Assembly: GCA_002404515.1 (NCBI GenBank)
Contig: DHJV01000014.1
Coordinates: forward strand, 37,471-56,658
DNA: 19,188 nucleotides
Direction: 5' to 3'
Origin: Lachnospiraceae bacterium UBA4711
GTDB taxonomy: Bacteria > Bacillota > Clostridia > Lachnospirales > Lachnospiraceae
Part shown: piece after piece, positions 1 to 8,300 of the stretch
How the letters are laid out: each line of letters begins with the position of its first letter
Numbering within the stretch: position 1 is the stretch's first letter
Made by a program: the position numbers and the translations under genes
Notes under the pieces: generated by a model
Databases searched by the model: none
What the model saw: only the letters and a program-made list of their open reading frames with translations
What the model was told of the DNA's origin: nothing

Positions 1-560
1 TAGACGCTGATACCGTAGCCGCCGTTCCAGCCGGATTGGATGACGGTTCCTGCGGTGCTGCTTTTGACGGGCGTGCCAACGTTCACCGCGAGGTCGATTC
101 CGTTGTGCGATCTGCCCCAGCGCGGACCGACATAGGAAGTGATGACGTAATCGTCAACCGGAATCAGGAAATCCGGACGCTCCTTTGTGCCGACATGCAC
201 CTCGCGGGCAATCGCCGGCGTGATGACACGGGAATCAATAATCTCCTCAGACACAGCATGTCCGTTCAGATAGGTAATCAGGGCGGTTGTTTCCTGCTTG
301 CCTGCAGTGCCCTCCTGTGTGACGACAACCTCGCCCTGATAGAGAGAATCATCGTAGACGGTATTGCAGATATCATAATAAGGAACGATTTCCTTCACAC
401 TTTGCAGGGACGTTCCGGTCAGGCGATATTCTTTTTGTGGTAATTTGATTGACGGGAATTCACGCGCCTGACTCATCAGGCAGACGAGCAGACTGCTTCC
501 CACTAAAGTAAATGTCAGTAATTTTTGTCTTTTGTAGGAAAACTGAAATTTATGTTTCAT
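1..560 (-). CDS. G5 / M23-family cell-wall peptidase, partial (3' end outside window)
   Basis: Reads leftward from an ATG at 560-558 and stays open to the window edge, giving about 186 residues. The start is supported by GGAGAG (plus-strand ctctcc at 567-572). Residues 12-30 are a basic-then-hydrophobic signal anchor or signal peptide. Residues about 76-127 match a G5 domain (VVVTQEG...GHAVSEEIIDSRVITP...VGTKERP). From about 138 an M23/LytM (lysostaphin-like) metallopeptidase domain begins: GRSHNGIDLA carries the first zinc ligands H152 and D156, followed by VGTPVKSSTAGTV. The remaining HxH ligand lies outside the window. M23 enzymes are zinc endopeptidases that cut peptidoglycan cross-bridges, and G5 domains are thought to bind the wall, so an extracellular wall-remodelling role is expected. 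It is the only minus-strand gene and is divergent from the gene at 853. Whether the zinc site is complete cannot be judged here. Confidence 0.88.
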   Translation of the reverse strand, partial: MKHKFQFSYKRQKLLTFTLVGSSLLVCLMSQAREFPSIKLPQKEYRLTGTSLQSVKEIVPYYDICNTVYDDSLYQGEVVVTQEGTAGKQETTALITYLNGHAVSEEIIDSRVITPAIAREVHVGTKERPDFLIPVDDYVITSYVGPRWGRSHNGIDLAVNVGTPVKSSTAGTVIQSGWNGGYGISV

Positions 561-624
561 GATTTGCTCTCCTACGGAATATGTACTTGCAGTCAGTGTT
601 CCCATATATTTCAGGTGCTATTCA

Positions 625-654
625 AATATATGGAAAATGTGACGATAAATTCAA
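625..654 (-). promoter_or_regulatory. candidate promoter for the M23 peptidase gene
   Basis: On the minus strand a TTGAAT -35 (plus 649-654) and a TATATT -10 (plus 625-630) are separated by 18 bp, about 65 bp upstream of the start codon. The match to sigma-A is moderate and the region is AT-rich, so chance is possible. Confidence 0.35.
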
Positions 655-668
655 AAGTACGATAACAA

Positions 669-700
669 ATTTGTAACAATTTTATTGTAGTGTTACAAAT
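669..700. promoter_or_regulatory. operator-like dyad between divergent genes
   Basis: ATTTGTAACA (669-678) and TGTTACAAAT (691-700) are perfect 10-bp inverted repeats with a 12-bp spacer, so the half-sites lie 22 bp apart centre to centre, about two helical turns. A second perfect palindrome, ACAAATTTGT (665-674), overlaps the left half. There is no T-tract, so it does not look like a terminator. It lies between the minus-strand M23 gene and the plus-strand Big_5 gene and could bind a dimeric regulator of either. The regulator is unknown. Confidence 0.45.
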
Positions 701-754
701 CTGTGATGTAAAGCAAATGCGTGTACAAAATTCTGACAGACAGCGGCAAAATTC

Positions 755-783
755 TTGTTCGTGCATCCGCTTTGTGATAAACT
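755..783 (+). promoter_or_regulatory. candidate sigma-A promoter for the Big_5 gene
   Basis: TTGTTC (755-760), 17-bp spacer, TAAACT (778-783), about 70 bp before the start codon at 853. Spacing is ideal and both hexamers are partial matches. Confidence 0.4.
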
Positions 784-852
784 AAAACATGAGTGAGTAC
801 AGAAGATGGATGCCGGGAATGTGGCATTGGATTACGATAGAGGGAGTTGCAA

Positions 853-1194
853 ATGGCAAAAAATTTGATTGACATAGAAGATATTCCACCGCAGCTTGCA
901 GATAAGGTCAAGCAGGATCTGCGTTTTAAAACCGGAAATTTTGTGTGGCGCGTGCGGTTCAATATACCGTTGGATCCACATACGGTGAACAAGGATACGA
1001 TGTATGTGACGAATTCTCAAAACCAGAAGCTGCCGTCATATATCCGCTATGATACGAAAAATGAGATTATTGAGGTGGAACCGCTGGAGCCATATTCGAC
1101 GAATGAATACTATTTCCTGACGATCACAAAAAATGTGAAGTCGAAAGGTGGGCAGTCGTTGAAGGAACCGGTGCAGATTAAATTCAAATTATAA
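853..1194 (+). CDS. small single-domain SbsA Ig-like (Big_5-type) protein
   Basis: Encodes 113 residues. ATG 853 is chosen over TTG 847 because AGGGAG (841-846) sits 6 bp before it. Residues about 27-113 resemble one SbsA-type Ig-like (Big_5) domain: VRFNIPLDPHTVNKDTMYVTN gives the opening strand pattern, EPLEPYSTNEYYFLTIT the central 'P...L...YYLTI' block, and KSKGGQSLKEPVQIKF the closing strands. In surface proteins such domains occur in tandem as spacers. Here a single domain makes up almost the whole protein, with no signal peptide or membrane segment, so it should be cytosolic. Function is unknown. The gene is monocistronic, with its own candidate promoter and a strong terminator 9 bp after the stop. 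The fold assignment is a motif-level inference. Confidence 0.8.
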   Translation: MAKNLIDIEDIPPQLADKVKQDLRFKTGNFVWRVRFNIPLDPHTVNKDTMYVTNSQNQKLPSYIRYDTKNEIIEVEPLEPYSTNEYYFLTITKNVKSKGGQSLKEPVQIKFKL

Positions 1195-1202
1195 AAATCA
1201 CA

Positions 1203-1229
1203 GGGACCGAAGCAAATCGGTCCCTTTTT
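1203..1229 (+). terminator. intrinsic terminator after the Big_5 gene
   Basis: GGGACCGA (1203-1210), loop AGCAAA, TCGGTCCC (1217-1224), then TTTTT. A perfect 8-bp GC-rich stem with a T-tract, directly after the stop codon at 1194. Confidence 0.9.
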
Positions 1230-1368
1230 ATAAAAATGCAACCGCGCGGGTGGTATCTTAGCAAGGGGGAGTAATTGACGGTAAAACTCGAAAAGATTTG
1301 TAAATAATCGGTTGCATGCGTGCCTATCCATATCATACGCAAAAAGCATGTCTTGTGTTCATTTTTCC

Positions 1369-1397
1369 TAGACATAGTATGGTCGATGTGCTATTAT
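1369..1397 (+). promoter_or_regulatory. candidate sigma-A promoter for the aldose epimerase operon
   Basis: TAGACA (1369-1374), 17-bp spacer, TATTAT (1392-1397). The predicted start near 1404 gives a leader of about 68 nt containing a small hairpin, GCACG-AAA-CGTGC (1435-1447), just before the ribosome binding site. Confidence 0.5.
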
Positions 1398-1471
1398 TTT
1401 ATGTGATTTGAAATGAAAATTTTTGAGTGAAACTGCACGAAACGTGCGGTCTTGAAAAGGAGGAAAAAACA

Positions 1472-2473
1472 ATGAGTTATTCCGCAGAGATTATTGATTA
1501 TAAAGGGAAAGAGGCAGTTGCACTGACCGCAGGAAAGTACAAAGCAATCGTGGCACCTTTTTTAGGCAGTAATGTCATCCGTATGCAGGATGTTGAAAAT
1601 GGCATTGAGATTTTCCGTTATGACGAATCCCTTTCTGTTGAGGATCTGAAGAAGAGTCCGGAGGTGTATGGACTTCCGACATTGTATCTTCCAAACCGCC
1701 TTGCAAACGGCGTACTGAAGGTAAGCGATGCAACCTATCATTTTCCGTTGAATGATCCACTTGGCAACCATATTCATGGTTTCCTGCATAAGCGTGAACA
1801 CACGCTTGTGAGCGCAGCGGTGGACGGCAAAAAGGCGATCGCAAAGACAGAGTACATGTATGACAAGAACGATGAATTTTTCGAGACGTACCCGGTCAGC
1901 TTCAAGGCAGAGTTCACATTTACTTTGTCCGATGATGGCTTAGACTATGCATTTACGATGACAAATACATCTGACAGGCAGATGCCATATGGTATGTGCA
2001 ACCACACAACGATCAACGGACCATTCACAAAAGATGGAAATGGCCTGGATATGCGTTTGTATATCCCGATTGGTGAAAAGTGGGAGCTTTCCAAGTCATG
2101 TATCCCAACAGGTGAGATGCTGGCACAGACAAACCATGACAGACAGTATCTGACAGGATCACAGGTTCCGGTGCTGCATGATATTGATAATGACGTATTC
2201 TTTGCAGAGGAAGGAAGTCTGGATGGCAAGCCATTTTATGGTGCGGTAGCAACTGACGCTGCAACAGGCAAGCGTATCTGCTATGAAGTATGTAAAGACT
2301 TCAAGTTCTGGGTTGTATGGAATGATCATGGAGACAAAGGATACTTCTGTCCGGAGCCTTGCACATGGATCATCGATGCACCAAACCAGCCAATCCCGGC
2401 AGAGGAATCTGGTTACAAGGAGCTTGCGCCAGGTGAATCGCATACGGTGACGGAGAAGATTTATACGGCATAA
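1472..2473 (+). CDS. aldose 1-epimerase family protein (galactose-mutarotase-like)
   Basis: Encodes 333 residues. ATG 1472 is preceded by AAAGGAGG (1456-1463); an upstream in-frame TTG/GTG extension lacks such a site. The sequence follows the galactose mutarotase-like beta-sandwich family. A sugar-binding region ends in GLPTLYLPNRLANG, HGFLH follows with H102, a catalytic-type His lies in GMCNHTTING (N177, H178), and a C-terminal acidic block CPEPCTWIIDAPNQP carries E295 as candidate catalytic base. Family members interconvert alpha and beta anomers of aldoses in the cytosol. No signal peptide is visible. The true sugar cannot be read from sequence, and no galactose genes lie next to it, so galM is not assigned. 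The following ChW gene starts 27 bp after the stop with no terminator between, so the two are probably cotranscribed. Confidence 0.87.
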   Translation: MSYSAEIIDYKGKEAVALTAGKYKAIVAPFLGSNVIRMQDVENGIEIFRYDESLSVEDLKKSPEVYGLPTLYLPNRLANGVLKVSDATYHFPLNDPLGNHIHGFLHKREHTLVSAAVDGKKAIAKTEYMYDKNDEFFETYPVSFKAEFTFTLSDDGLDYAFTMTNTSDRQMPYGMCNHTTINGPFTKDGNGLDMRLYIPIGEKWELSKSCIPTGEMLAQTNHDRQYLTGSQVPVLHDIDNDVFFAEEGSLDGKPFYGAVATDAATGKRICYEVCKDFKFWVVWNDHGDKGYFCPEPCTWIIDAPNQPIPAEESGYKELAPGESHTVTEKIYTA

Positions 2474-2500
2474 GCATTCAAAAACAGAGGAGGGGTATTT

Positions 2501-5113
2501 ATGAACAAGGGAAGAATATGGGCGCTTGTACTTACAGTTGTGATGGTATTGTCTATATTTGTTCAGAGCCCGGTTCAAAATGTAGAAGCCGCAGGCGTTT
2601 CTGTACAATATCAATCCCATGTGCAGACATTTGGATGGGAATCCAATTGGAAGCATGATGGAGAAGTCTCAGGAACAAGTGGAAAAGCAAAGCGACTGGA
2701 AGGAATCCGGATTACTGTTTCCGGTGACAATCTGGGGATCCGTTATACAACACATTGTCAGACATATGGCTGGCTCCCGTGGGTTTCAAATGGTGAGATG
2801 AGCGGGACACAGGGAGAAGCAAAGCGTCTGGAAGCTATAAAAATTGAATTAACCGGAGCAAATGCGCACAACTATGATATTTATTATCGTGTGCATGCGC
2901 AGACGTATGGCTGGCTTGCCTGGGCAAAAAACGGACAGGCAGCCGGAACTGCAGGACTGGCAAAGCGTCTGGAAGCAATCCAGATTGTCGTTGTCGCAAG
3001 AGGAACTTCGGTTCAGAATAACGTAAATGGTATTGTAAGCAGGTATGGGAAAAATTATGTATCGCTCAATGGTGCATCTGATGTGAATGTCGGAGGCCGT
3101 GAAACGACAAATATTTCATATCGTACGCATGTACAAAGCTATGGCTGGCAAGGATGGAAGAACAACGGAGCGATGGCTGGTACAAGCGGGTGTGCAAAAC
3201 GACTGGAAGGCATTGAGATAAAGCTTACCAATCAACAATATACGGGAAACATTGTGTACCGCACACATGTACAAAGCTATGGCTGGGAGACACGGTGGAG
3301 AACGAATGGCGAGATGTCCGGAACAAGCGGGCAGGCAAAACGGCTGGAGGCAATCCAGATTTACCTTACGGGAGAAATCGCCAACCACTATGATGTTTAT
3401 TACCGTGTACATGCACAGACGTATGGCTGGCTTGGATGGACGAGAAATGGTGCAGCTGCCGGAACGGCCGGATATGCAAAACGGTTAGAGGCAATTCAGA
3501 TTGTACTTGTTCCTAAGAATGGTGCAGCACCGGGAAATGTTGCCGGTATCGTATCTGCAAAGGGAACCGGTTTTGTGAATCGTCCGGATCTTGCGATGCC
3601 GGAAAATCCGGCATCAAATGGAAATGTGGGAAATGCGGGCTCGACCGGAACAACTGACACAAATAATCATGATGTGACCAGATATTCTTATGAAATTATA
3701 CCTTTGTTGGAGCCTTTCAATGAGTACTTTTATGTAAAGACGGATAATCCGGATGTTTCCTATGTCCGCTTCGAAGATAAAAACAGTAAGTATAAAGCCG
3801 GAAAAGGAGCTTATCTTATCCCGACGACGCAAAGATTTTTCGATGTGAAATACGAAAATAAAGAAACAGGTCGTGTGAAAGGTGGATATATATTCCAGAT
3901 GTCTGGATCGGGTTCCGATGGTGGTACATATACATTGCAGCAGGCTGATCGTGCCTATAAAGTCACTTATTCGGGAAATGTGTCATATTCAACAGAACCG
4001 AATTACACGGATACACCGGTTCAGGTTTCCTGCAAATCGGTGGAGAGTCTGACCGATTATCTGATCAATAATTACACGGATAAATCAAAAGGCTTGTTCG
4101 ATAATCTACAAAGTGTGAATCGCGCGTTGGATCAGCTTTCGGTCTATCCGAAAAGCATCGTTGACACGTCAAAGCCAGATCCGGATCGCCCGTATCCGTT
4201 GCTGGCAACATCTCCATACCCGGAATTGTCTTTGAATGAACACTATTCTATGTGGCAGTCGGCGGATGAGGAGATGTTTCTGGAGTATCTTCATCCGATG
4301 GTGTTGTCTTCCGTAGGAGTTCCCGGGGTTATGGCGAATGTAGCGAAAGCATTGCAGCCGGACTGTACAGTTTCGTCAGGCTCAGCACATTATCTGGTTA
4401 ATGTAACGTGGAACGGAACAACGAAAGCATATGGTGGTGCCGGAAACGGAAATACGGATCCGATTATGTCTAAATATATTGAATCTTTATTTTCTTTTGA
4501 TGGTGGAGCAAATGATTATGCGTTTTCTTCATCGCTCGACAAACTGGAAAAGAAAATTCATGAATATGAAAAACAATCGACGAATGAGTTACAGACATAT
4601 CGGGATCAGTTGGCTGGAAAAGAGTTTGAGAAAAACATTGGTACAGGTAATTGGCTAAAAGTCGCAGCGGAAGGCTGGGGATATGGAATGGCATATACGT
4701 ATGTGAGTGCATATACAGGTGTTGGAAACGGCGTCTACCATATGGAGGATGTATGGGTGGATGGAAGATATGTCAATCAGAATAACTGCATTGATCTGAA
4801 AGCTACGTTTGCACAGCATCCTACTTCGGATATTCTCGTACGGAATAAAACATTTACAAACGCATCCGGAAAAATTGTCACGCAGGATGTCCTGTATGAA
4901 TATAATGCGCAACGAGGTGGCTGGTATGCGGTACAGTCATATTATGGAAGAAACTGGTGGAATTCAAAAGAATACGATGAACTTCCGGAAGAAATGAAAT
5001 TGTCAAAAGAGCAGGTCGCTAATATGCGGGTTGATAGCAATGCAGGAAAGCTGCCGGAAACAGGTCTGATCTATGATGGGACAGTAGCGCCCGGGACACC
5101 ATTTTTCAACTAA
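2501..5113 (+). CDS. secreted ChW-repeat protein with unassigned C-terminal region
   Basis: Encodes 870 residues; ATG 2501 follows GAGGAGGGG (2487-2495). An N-terminal signal peptide (MNKGRIWALVLTVVMVLSIF...) ends near VEA-A at about residue 30. Six ChW repeats (clostridial hydrophobic with conserved W) follow, each with the pattern Y..H.Q.(Y/F)GW...W..NG..(S/A)GT.G.AKRLE.I.I. They form two blocks of three, at about residues 32-167 and 205-342. Repeats 3 and 6 are nearly identical, so the second block looks like a duplication of the first. A Ser/Asn/Gly-rich linker leads to about 480 residues (388-870) with no domain I recognise: beta-rich at first, then a charged helical stretch (SSLDKLEKKIHEYEKQS). 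ChW repeats occur on clostridial surface and secreted proteins and are thought to bind wall or glycan ligands. LPETG at 851-855 lacks a membrane segment and basic tail, so sortase anchoring is unlikely. Confidence 0.85.
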   Translation: MNKGRIWALVLTVVMVLSIFVQSPVQNVEAAGVSVQYQSHVQTFGWESNWKHDGEVSGTSGKAKRLEGIRITVSGDNLGIRYTTHCQTYGWLPWVSNGEMSGTQGEAKRLEAIKIELTGANAHNYDIYYRVHAQTYGWLAWAKNGQAAGTAGLAKRLEAIQIVVVARGTSVQNNVNGIVSRYGKNYVSLNGASDVNVGGRETTNISYRTHVQSYGWQGWKNNGAMAGTSGCAKRLEGIEIKLTNQQYTGNIVYRTHVQSYGWETRWRTNGEMSGTSGQAKRLEAIQIYLTGEIANHYDVYYRVHAQTYGWLGWTRNGAAAGTAGYAKRLEAIQIVLVPKNGAAPGNVAGIVSAKGTGFVNRPDLAMPENPASNGNVGNAGSTGTTDTNNHDVTRYSYEIIPLLEPFNEYFYVKTDNPDVSYVRFEDKNSKYKAGKGAYLIPTTQRFFDVKYENKETGRVKGGYIFQMSGSGSDGGTYTLQQADRAYKVTYSGNVSYSTEPNYTDTPVQVSCKSVESLTDYLINNYTDKSKGLFDNLQSVNRALDQLSVYPKSIVDTSKPDPDRPYPLLATSPYPELSLNEHYSMWQSADEEMFLEYLHPMVLSSVGVPGVMANVAKALQPDCTVSSGSAHYLVNVTWNGTTKAYGGAGNGNTDPIMSKYIESLFSFDGGANDYAFSSSLDKLEKKIHEYEKQSTNELQTYRDQLAGKEFEKNIGTGNWLKVAAEGWGYGMAYTYVSAYTGVGNGVYHMEDVWVDGRYVNQNNCIDLKATFAQHPTSDILVRNKTFTNASGKIVTQDVLYEYNAQRGGWYAVQSYYGRNWWNSKEYDELPEEMKLSKEQVANMRVDSNAGKLPETGLIYDGTVAPGTPFFN

Positions 5114-5175
5114 AAGATAGATTATCATACAGTACAGGTAAGCAGTACCGGATGTGCTTGAGGTGGTAATGAAAT

Positions 5176-5218
5176 AAAAAGCATGGTTGGTTCATAATGA
5201 GCCAGCTGTGCTTTTTTT
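5176..5218 (+). terminator. intrinsic terminator after the ChW gene
   Basis: AAAAAGCA (5176-5183) pairs with TGCTTTTT (from 5209). An inner stem of GTTGGTTCAT with ATGAGCCAGC needs two G-U pairs. The run of seven Ts at 5212-5218 is the tail. It separates the ChW gene from the flagellar unit. Confidence 0.75.
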
Positions 5219-5274
5219 GCAAGAAATCATCATGAAAACATCAATCTTTATGTTGCGGACACCGCATCGCTTCT

Positions 5275-5301
5275 TAATGATTAAACGGACTGTGCCGATA
5301 T
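5275..5301 (+). promoter_or_regulatory. sigma-28 (SigD/FliA) flagellar promoter
   Basis: TAATGATT (5275-5282), an 11-bp spacer, and GCCGATAT (5294-5301). The known sigma-28 consensus is TAAA, 15 bp, GCCGATAA/T; the -10 matches the Bacillus sigma-D form exactly and the -35 octamer matches 6 of 8 of TAAAGTTT. Transcription would begin near 5309, giving a leader of about 74 nt before the DUF6240-type gene. Its position before a flagellin cluster supports function. Confidence 0.8.
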
Positions 5302-5382
5302 AAAAAGTAGAGAGCCGGTTCTGGCAATCGAAATCGCAAAACGGAAACAGCGACATAGAAATCAAAGATGCAAGGAGCATAT

Positions 5383-8300
5383 ATGCAGAATATTAATATA
5401 AAAAATTCACAGGAAGCAGCAAATGCGTATAGCACATATGAACGAGCAGCCGCAAAACAGAACTATGCATCAGCGGTTGGAACGATGGATGCATTTGAGG
5501 CCGTAGAACAGGTGCAGTATGACCGGACGGCGAAGGTTGAGACAAATGCGCAGACGGTTATGGATAATTTTGAGGAATACCGCCGTGACATGCAGGAAAA
5601 GGCGAAAACAGAACAGCAGCAGGAGATCAGTGATGAGGAGCAGGCACGGGAAGATGCAAAGGAGATCGCACGCTCTCTCAGCACAGAGGAGATCCAGAAG
5701 CTGCGTCAGATGGGAATTGACGTCGGTTCGGCATCTTTGTCAGATCTGATGGATATTGTAAATTCGATGAGGGATCAGGCGCATAAGGATGCATTAGCAA
5801 ATGTTCTGGCACAGGCGAAGGTCGATCAGGGCGATGTATCCAATCTCGTATTTACCAGTACGGGCGCGAAGATTGCAGGTACAGACGTGGATTTGCAGGT
5901 TGGCAGCAACGATATTTTATATTTGCTGAAAAATAAAATGCCACTCAACCAGGAGAATCTCTACAAGGCGCATTACAGTGGACAGCAGAGTAGGCAGACA
6001 TCCGGCGAGACAGAAGCGCAGGCACAGTCGCAGGCATGGAATGAATTGCCGCAGACATTACAGACACAGCTGCAGCACATTATAGAACAGGCAGGCATCC
6101 CGGTGAATGATCAGAGCAAGAGTGGCGCAGCTCTGATGCTCACGAATGATATTCCGGTTACGACCGATTCCATGCGCACATATATGGATATGCAGGCGCA
6201 GGTTGGAACACCGATAGACGAACTGCCAACGGCAGAAATGGAACAGACACAGGCAGAGCAGAACATCGAGATCAAAGCGGAAAAACTCCGGCAGGCGGTC
6301 GAAAGCCTGACGGAGACCGATGTGACAGAGAGTGTGCGGGAGGGAAAACCTCTTACGATTGCAGCGATGCTGGCAGCGCGGGAAGATGCAGCAGGAGCGG
6401 GAAACGTCGGACGTTCCAATGCGGAAACGGGGAATCCGGCAGAGCAGAATCGTTCCCGGTCAGATTCCCGGCCGGGAGCTGAGACGCCGCCGCAGTCGCT
6501 CCGTGCGGTGACGGCACTGCGGCAGTTGGAGGAGCTGCGTTTGTCTATGACACAGCAGGCGGCAGTCCGTATGTTAAAACAGGATATCAACATTGATACG
6601 CGCGACCTGTCACAGGTCGTAGCAAAGCTTCGAAACGTAGAAGCACAGATGACGAAAGAACTTTTCGCCAGAAATGGCGTAGAAGCGACAGAAGAAAATG
6701 TTGCTTCCTATACAGAATTGCAGCAGGATTTACAGACGATCGGAACGGCTCCGGCAGTCCGGCTGGGATACCTCTTCGATGCAGAGCGGGTTGCGAATGC
6801 TGCGATGAACACGCAGGCAGTTCAGATGCAGGCGCGGGGCAGCGCACTGCAGATAGTTTCCATGCGTGGATTGGCTGCACTTGTTGCCGGAGAGGAAATC
6901 GACAATCGAGAGGCTGTTGTACAGACCGGGAATCCAGCGGCAGCAGGCAACGCAGGACAGGTAGATGAAAGCACATCTGCCACCATCCGCCGTTCGGCAG
7001 ACTTCGCGGCGATGGAGCGGGAATACGATGCACTTGGCACCGCACCGCGGGCAGATATGGGAGACAGCATCCGCAAGGCATTTGTCAATGTGGACGCAAT
7101 CTTACAGGAGATGCAGCTTCCGGCAGATACGGAACACACACGTGCCGTGCGTATATTAGGATATAATTCGATTGCGGTTACAGAGGAGAATTTACAGCAG
7201 GTAATCCAATATGACCGGGAGGTGAATGATCTGCTTGCAGCATGTCAGCCGAACGCGGTGTTGTCGATGATCCGGGATGGAATCAATCCGCTGGATCTGT
7301 CGGTGGAAGAACTGAATCAGACACTGCGGGAGAAAAACTATCAGTCAGGTGTCAAGGAGACAGAGGATTTTGCGACATTCCTGCGGGATGTAGAACGACG
7401 AGGAGAAATCAGCGAAGAGGAACGTTCCGGCTATATTGGCATGTATCGTGTATTGAAGAAGCTGGAGAAGTCCGGGGATCGGGAAGCCGGGTATCTGTTT
7501 GCGAACAACAGTCGTCTTACCGTGCGCAACCTGATTACGGCGATGCGAAGCCGCAAGGCAGCAGGCATAGATGTCTCTGTTGATGATGCGTTTGGTATGC
7601 TGACTGAGATGCAGACTCGCGGTACGAAGATGGACGCGCAGATAGAAGCGGCATTTTCGAATGAAGAAAAAAGGAGCGCGCAGGGTAATCGTGTGCAGGA
7701 TATAGAGATGGCAGAAAATGCGGAAGATGCAGTGAATCCATGGCGGGAGATTGAAACAGACGACTCGCTTGCGGAGGCGGAAGAATTGCTGCAGGCACAG
7801 AGATTGGAAGAAAGTGCTGTGAATGTGCAGGCGGCAAATGTGATTCTGCATGGGACGGATGCGGTGGAAAGCACAGATATATACAGCCTTCTGGCGCAGG
7901 TAATGAAGAACCTGCATTTCGAAGATCATACGACAGAGGATGCTGTCGACACAGAAACCGATGCGATGGCAAAGTCACTTGCCGGGGCAGAAATCGAATT
8001 GCCGTTTGAGGCGGAAAGCCTGTTAGAACAGCTTGGACAAGGCGGAGATCTGTCACTGACCTATGCGGATCTGCAGCAACAGCTTGTAGAGCAGATGTAT
8101 ACACAGGCACAGCTTGGTGGAACGTCGATGGATTTTCAGAATTTGAAACTGGTGCAAGCTGGATTCCGTATCCTTGGTGCAATGGCAAAGCGGCAGCAGT
8201 ACCAGCTTCCGGTTGTGACGGAGACAGGAACCAGGCTTGTCAATCTGACTTTGCAGACGGATGCCAGCCAGCGTGGCACGATCGAGATACAGCTGCCATC

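Noticed and set aside
36..443. 135-residue plus-strand open frame at the window start
   Set aside because: It is antisense to the M23/G5 peptidase gene, whose domains are clearly conserved on the minus strand.
4991..5113. LPETG near the C-terminus of the ChW protein as a sortase sorting signal
   Set aside because: The 15 residues after LPETG contain no hydrophobic membrane segment and no basic tail, so the motif is probably coincidental.
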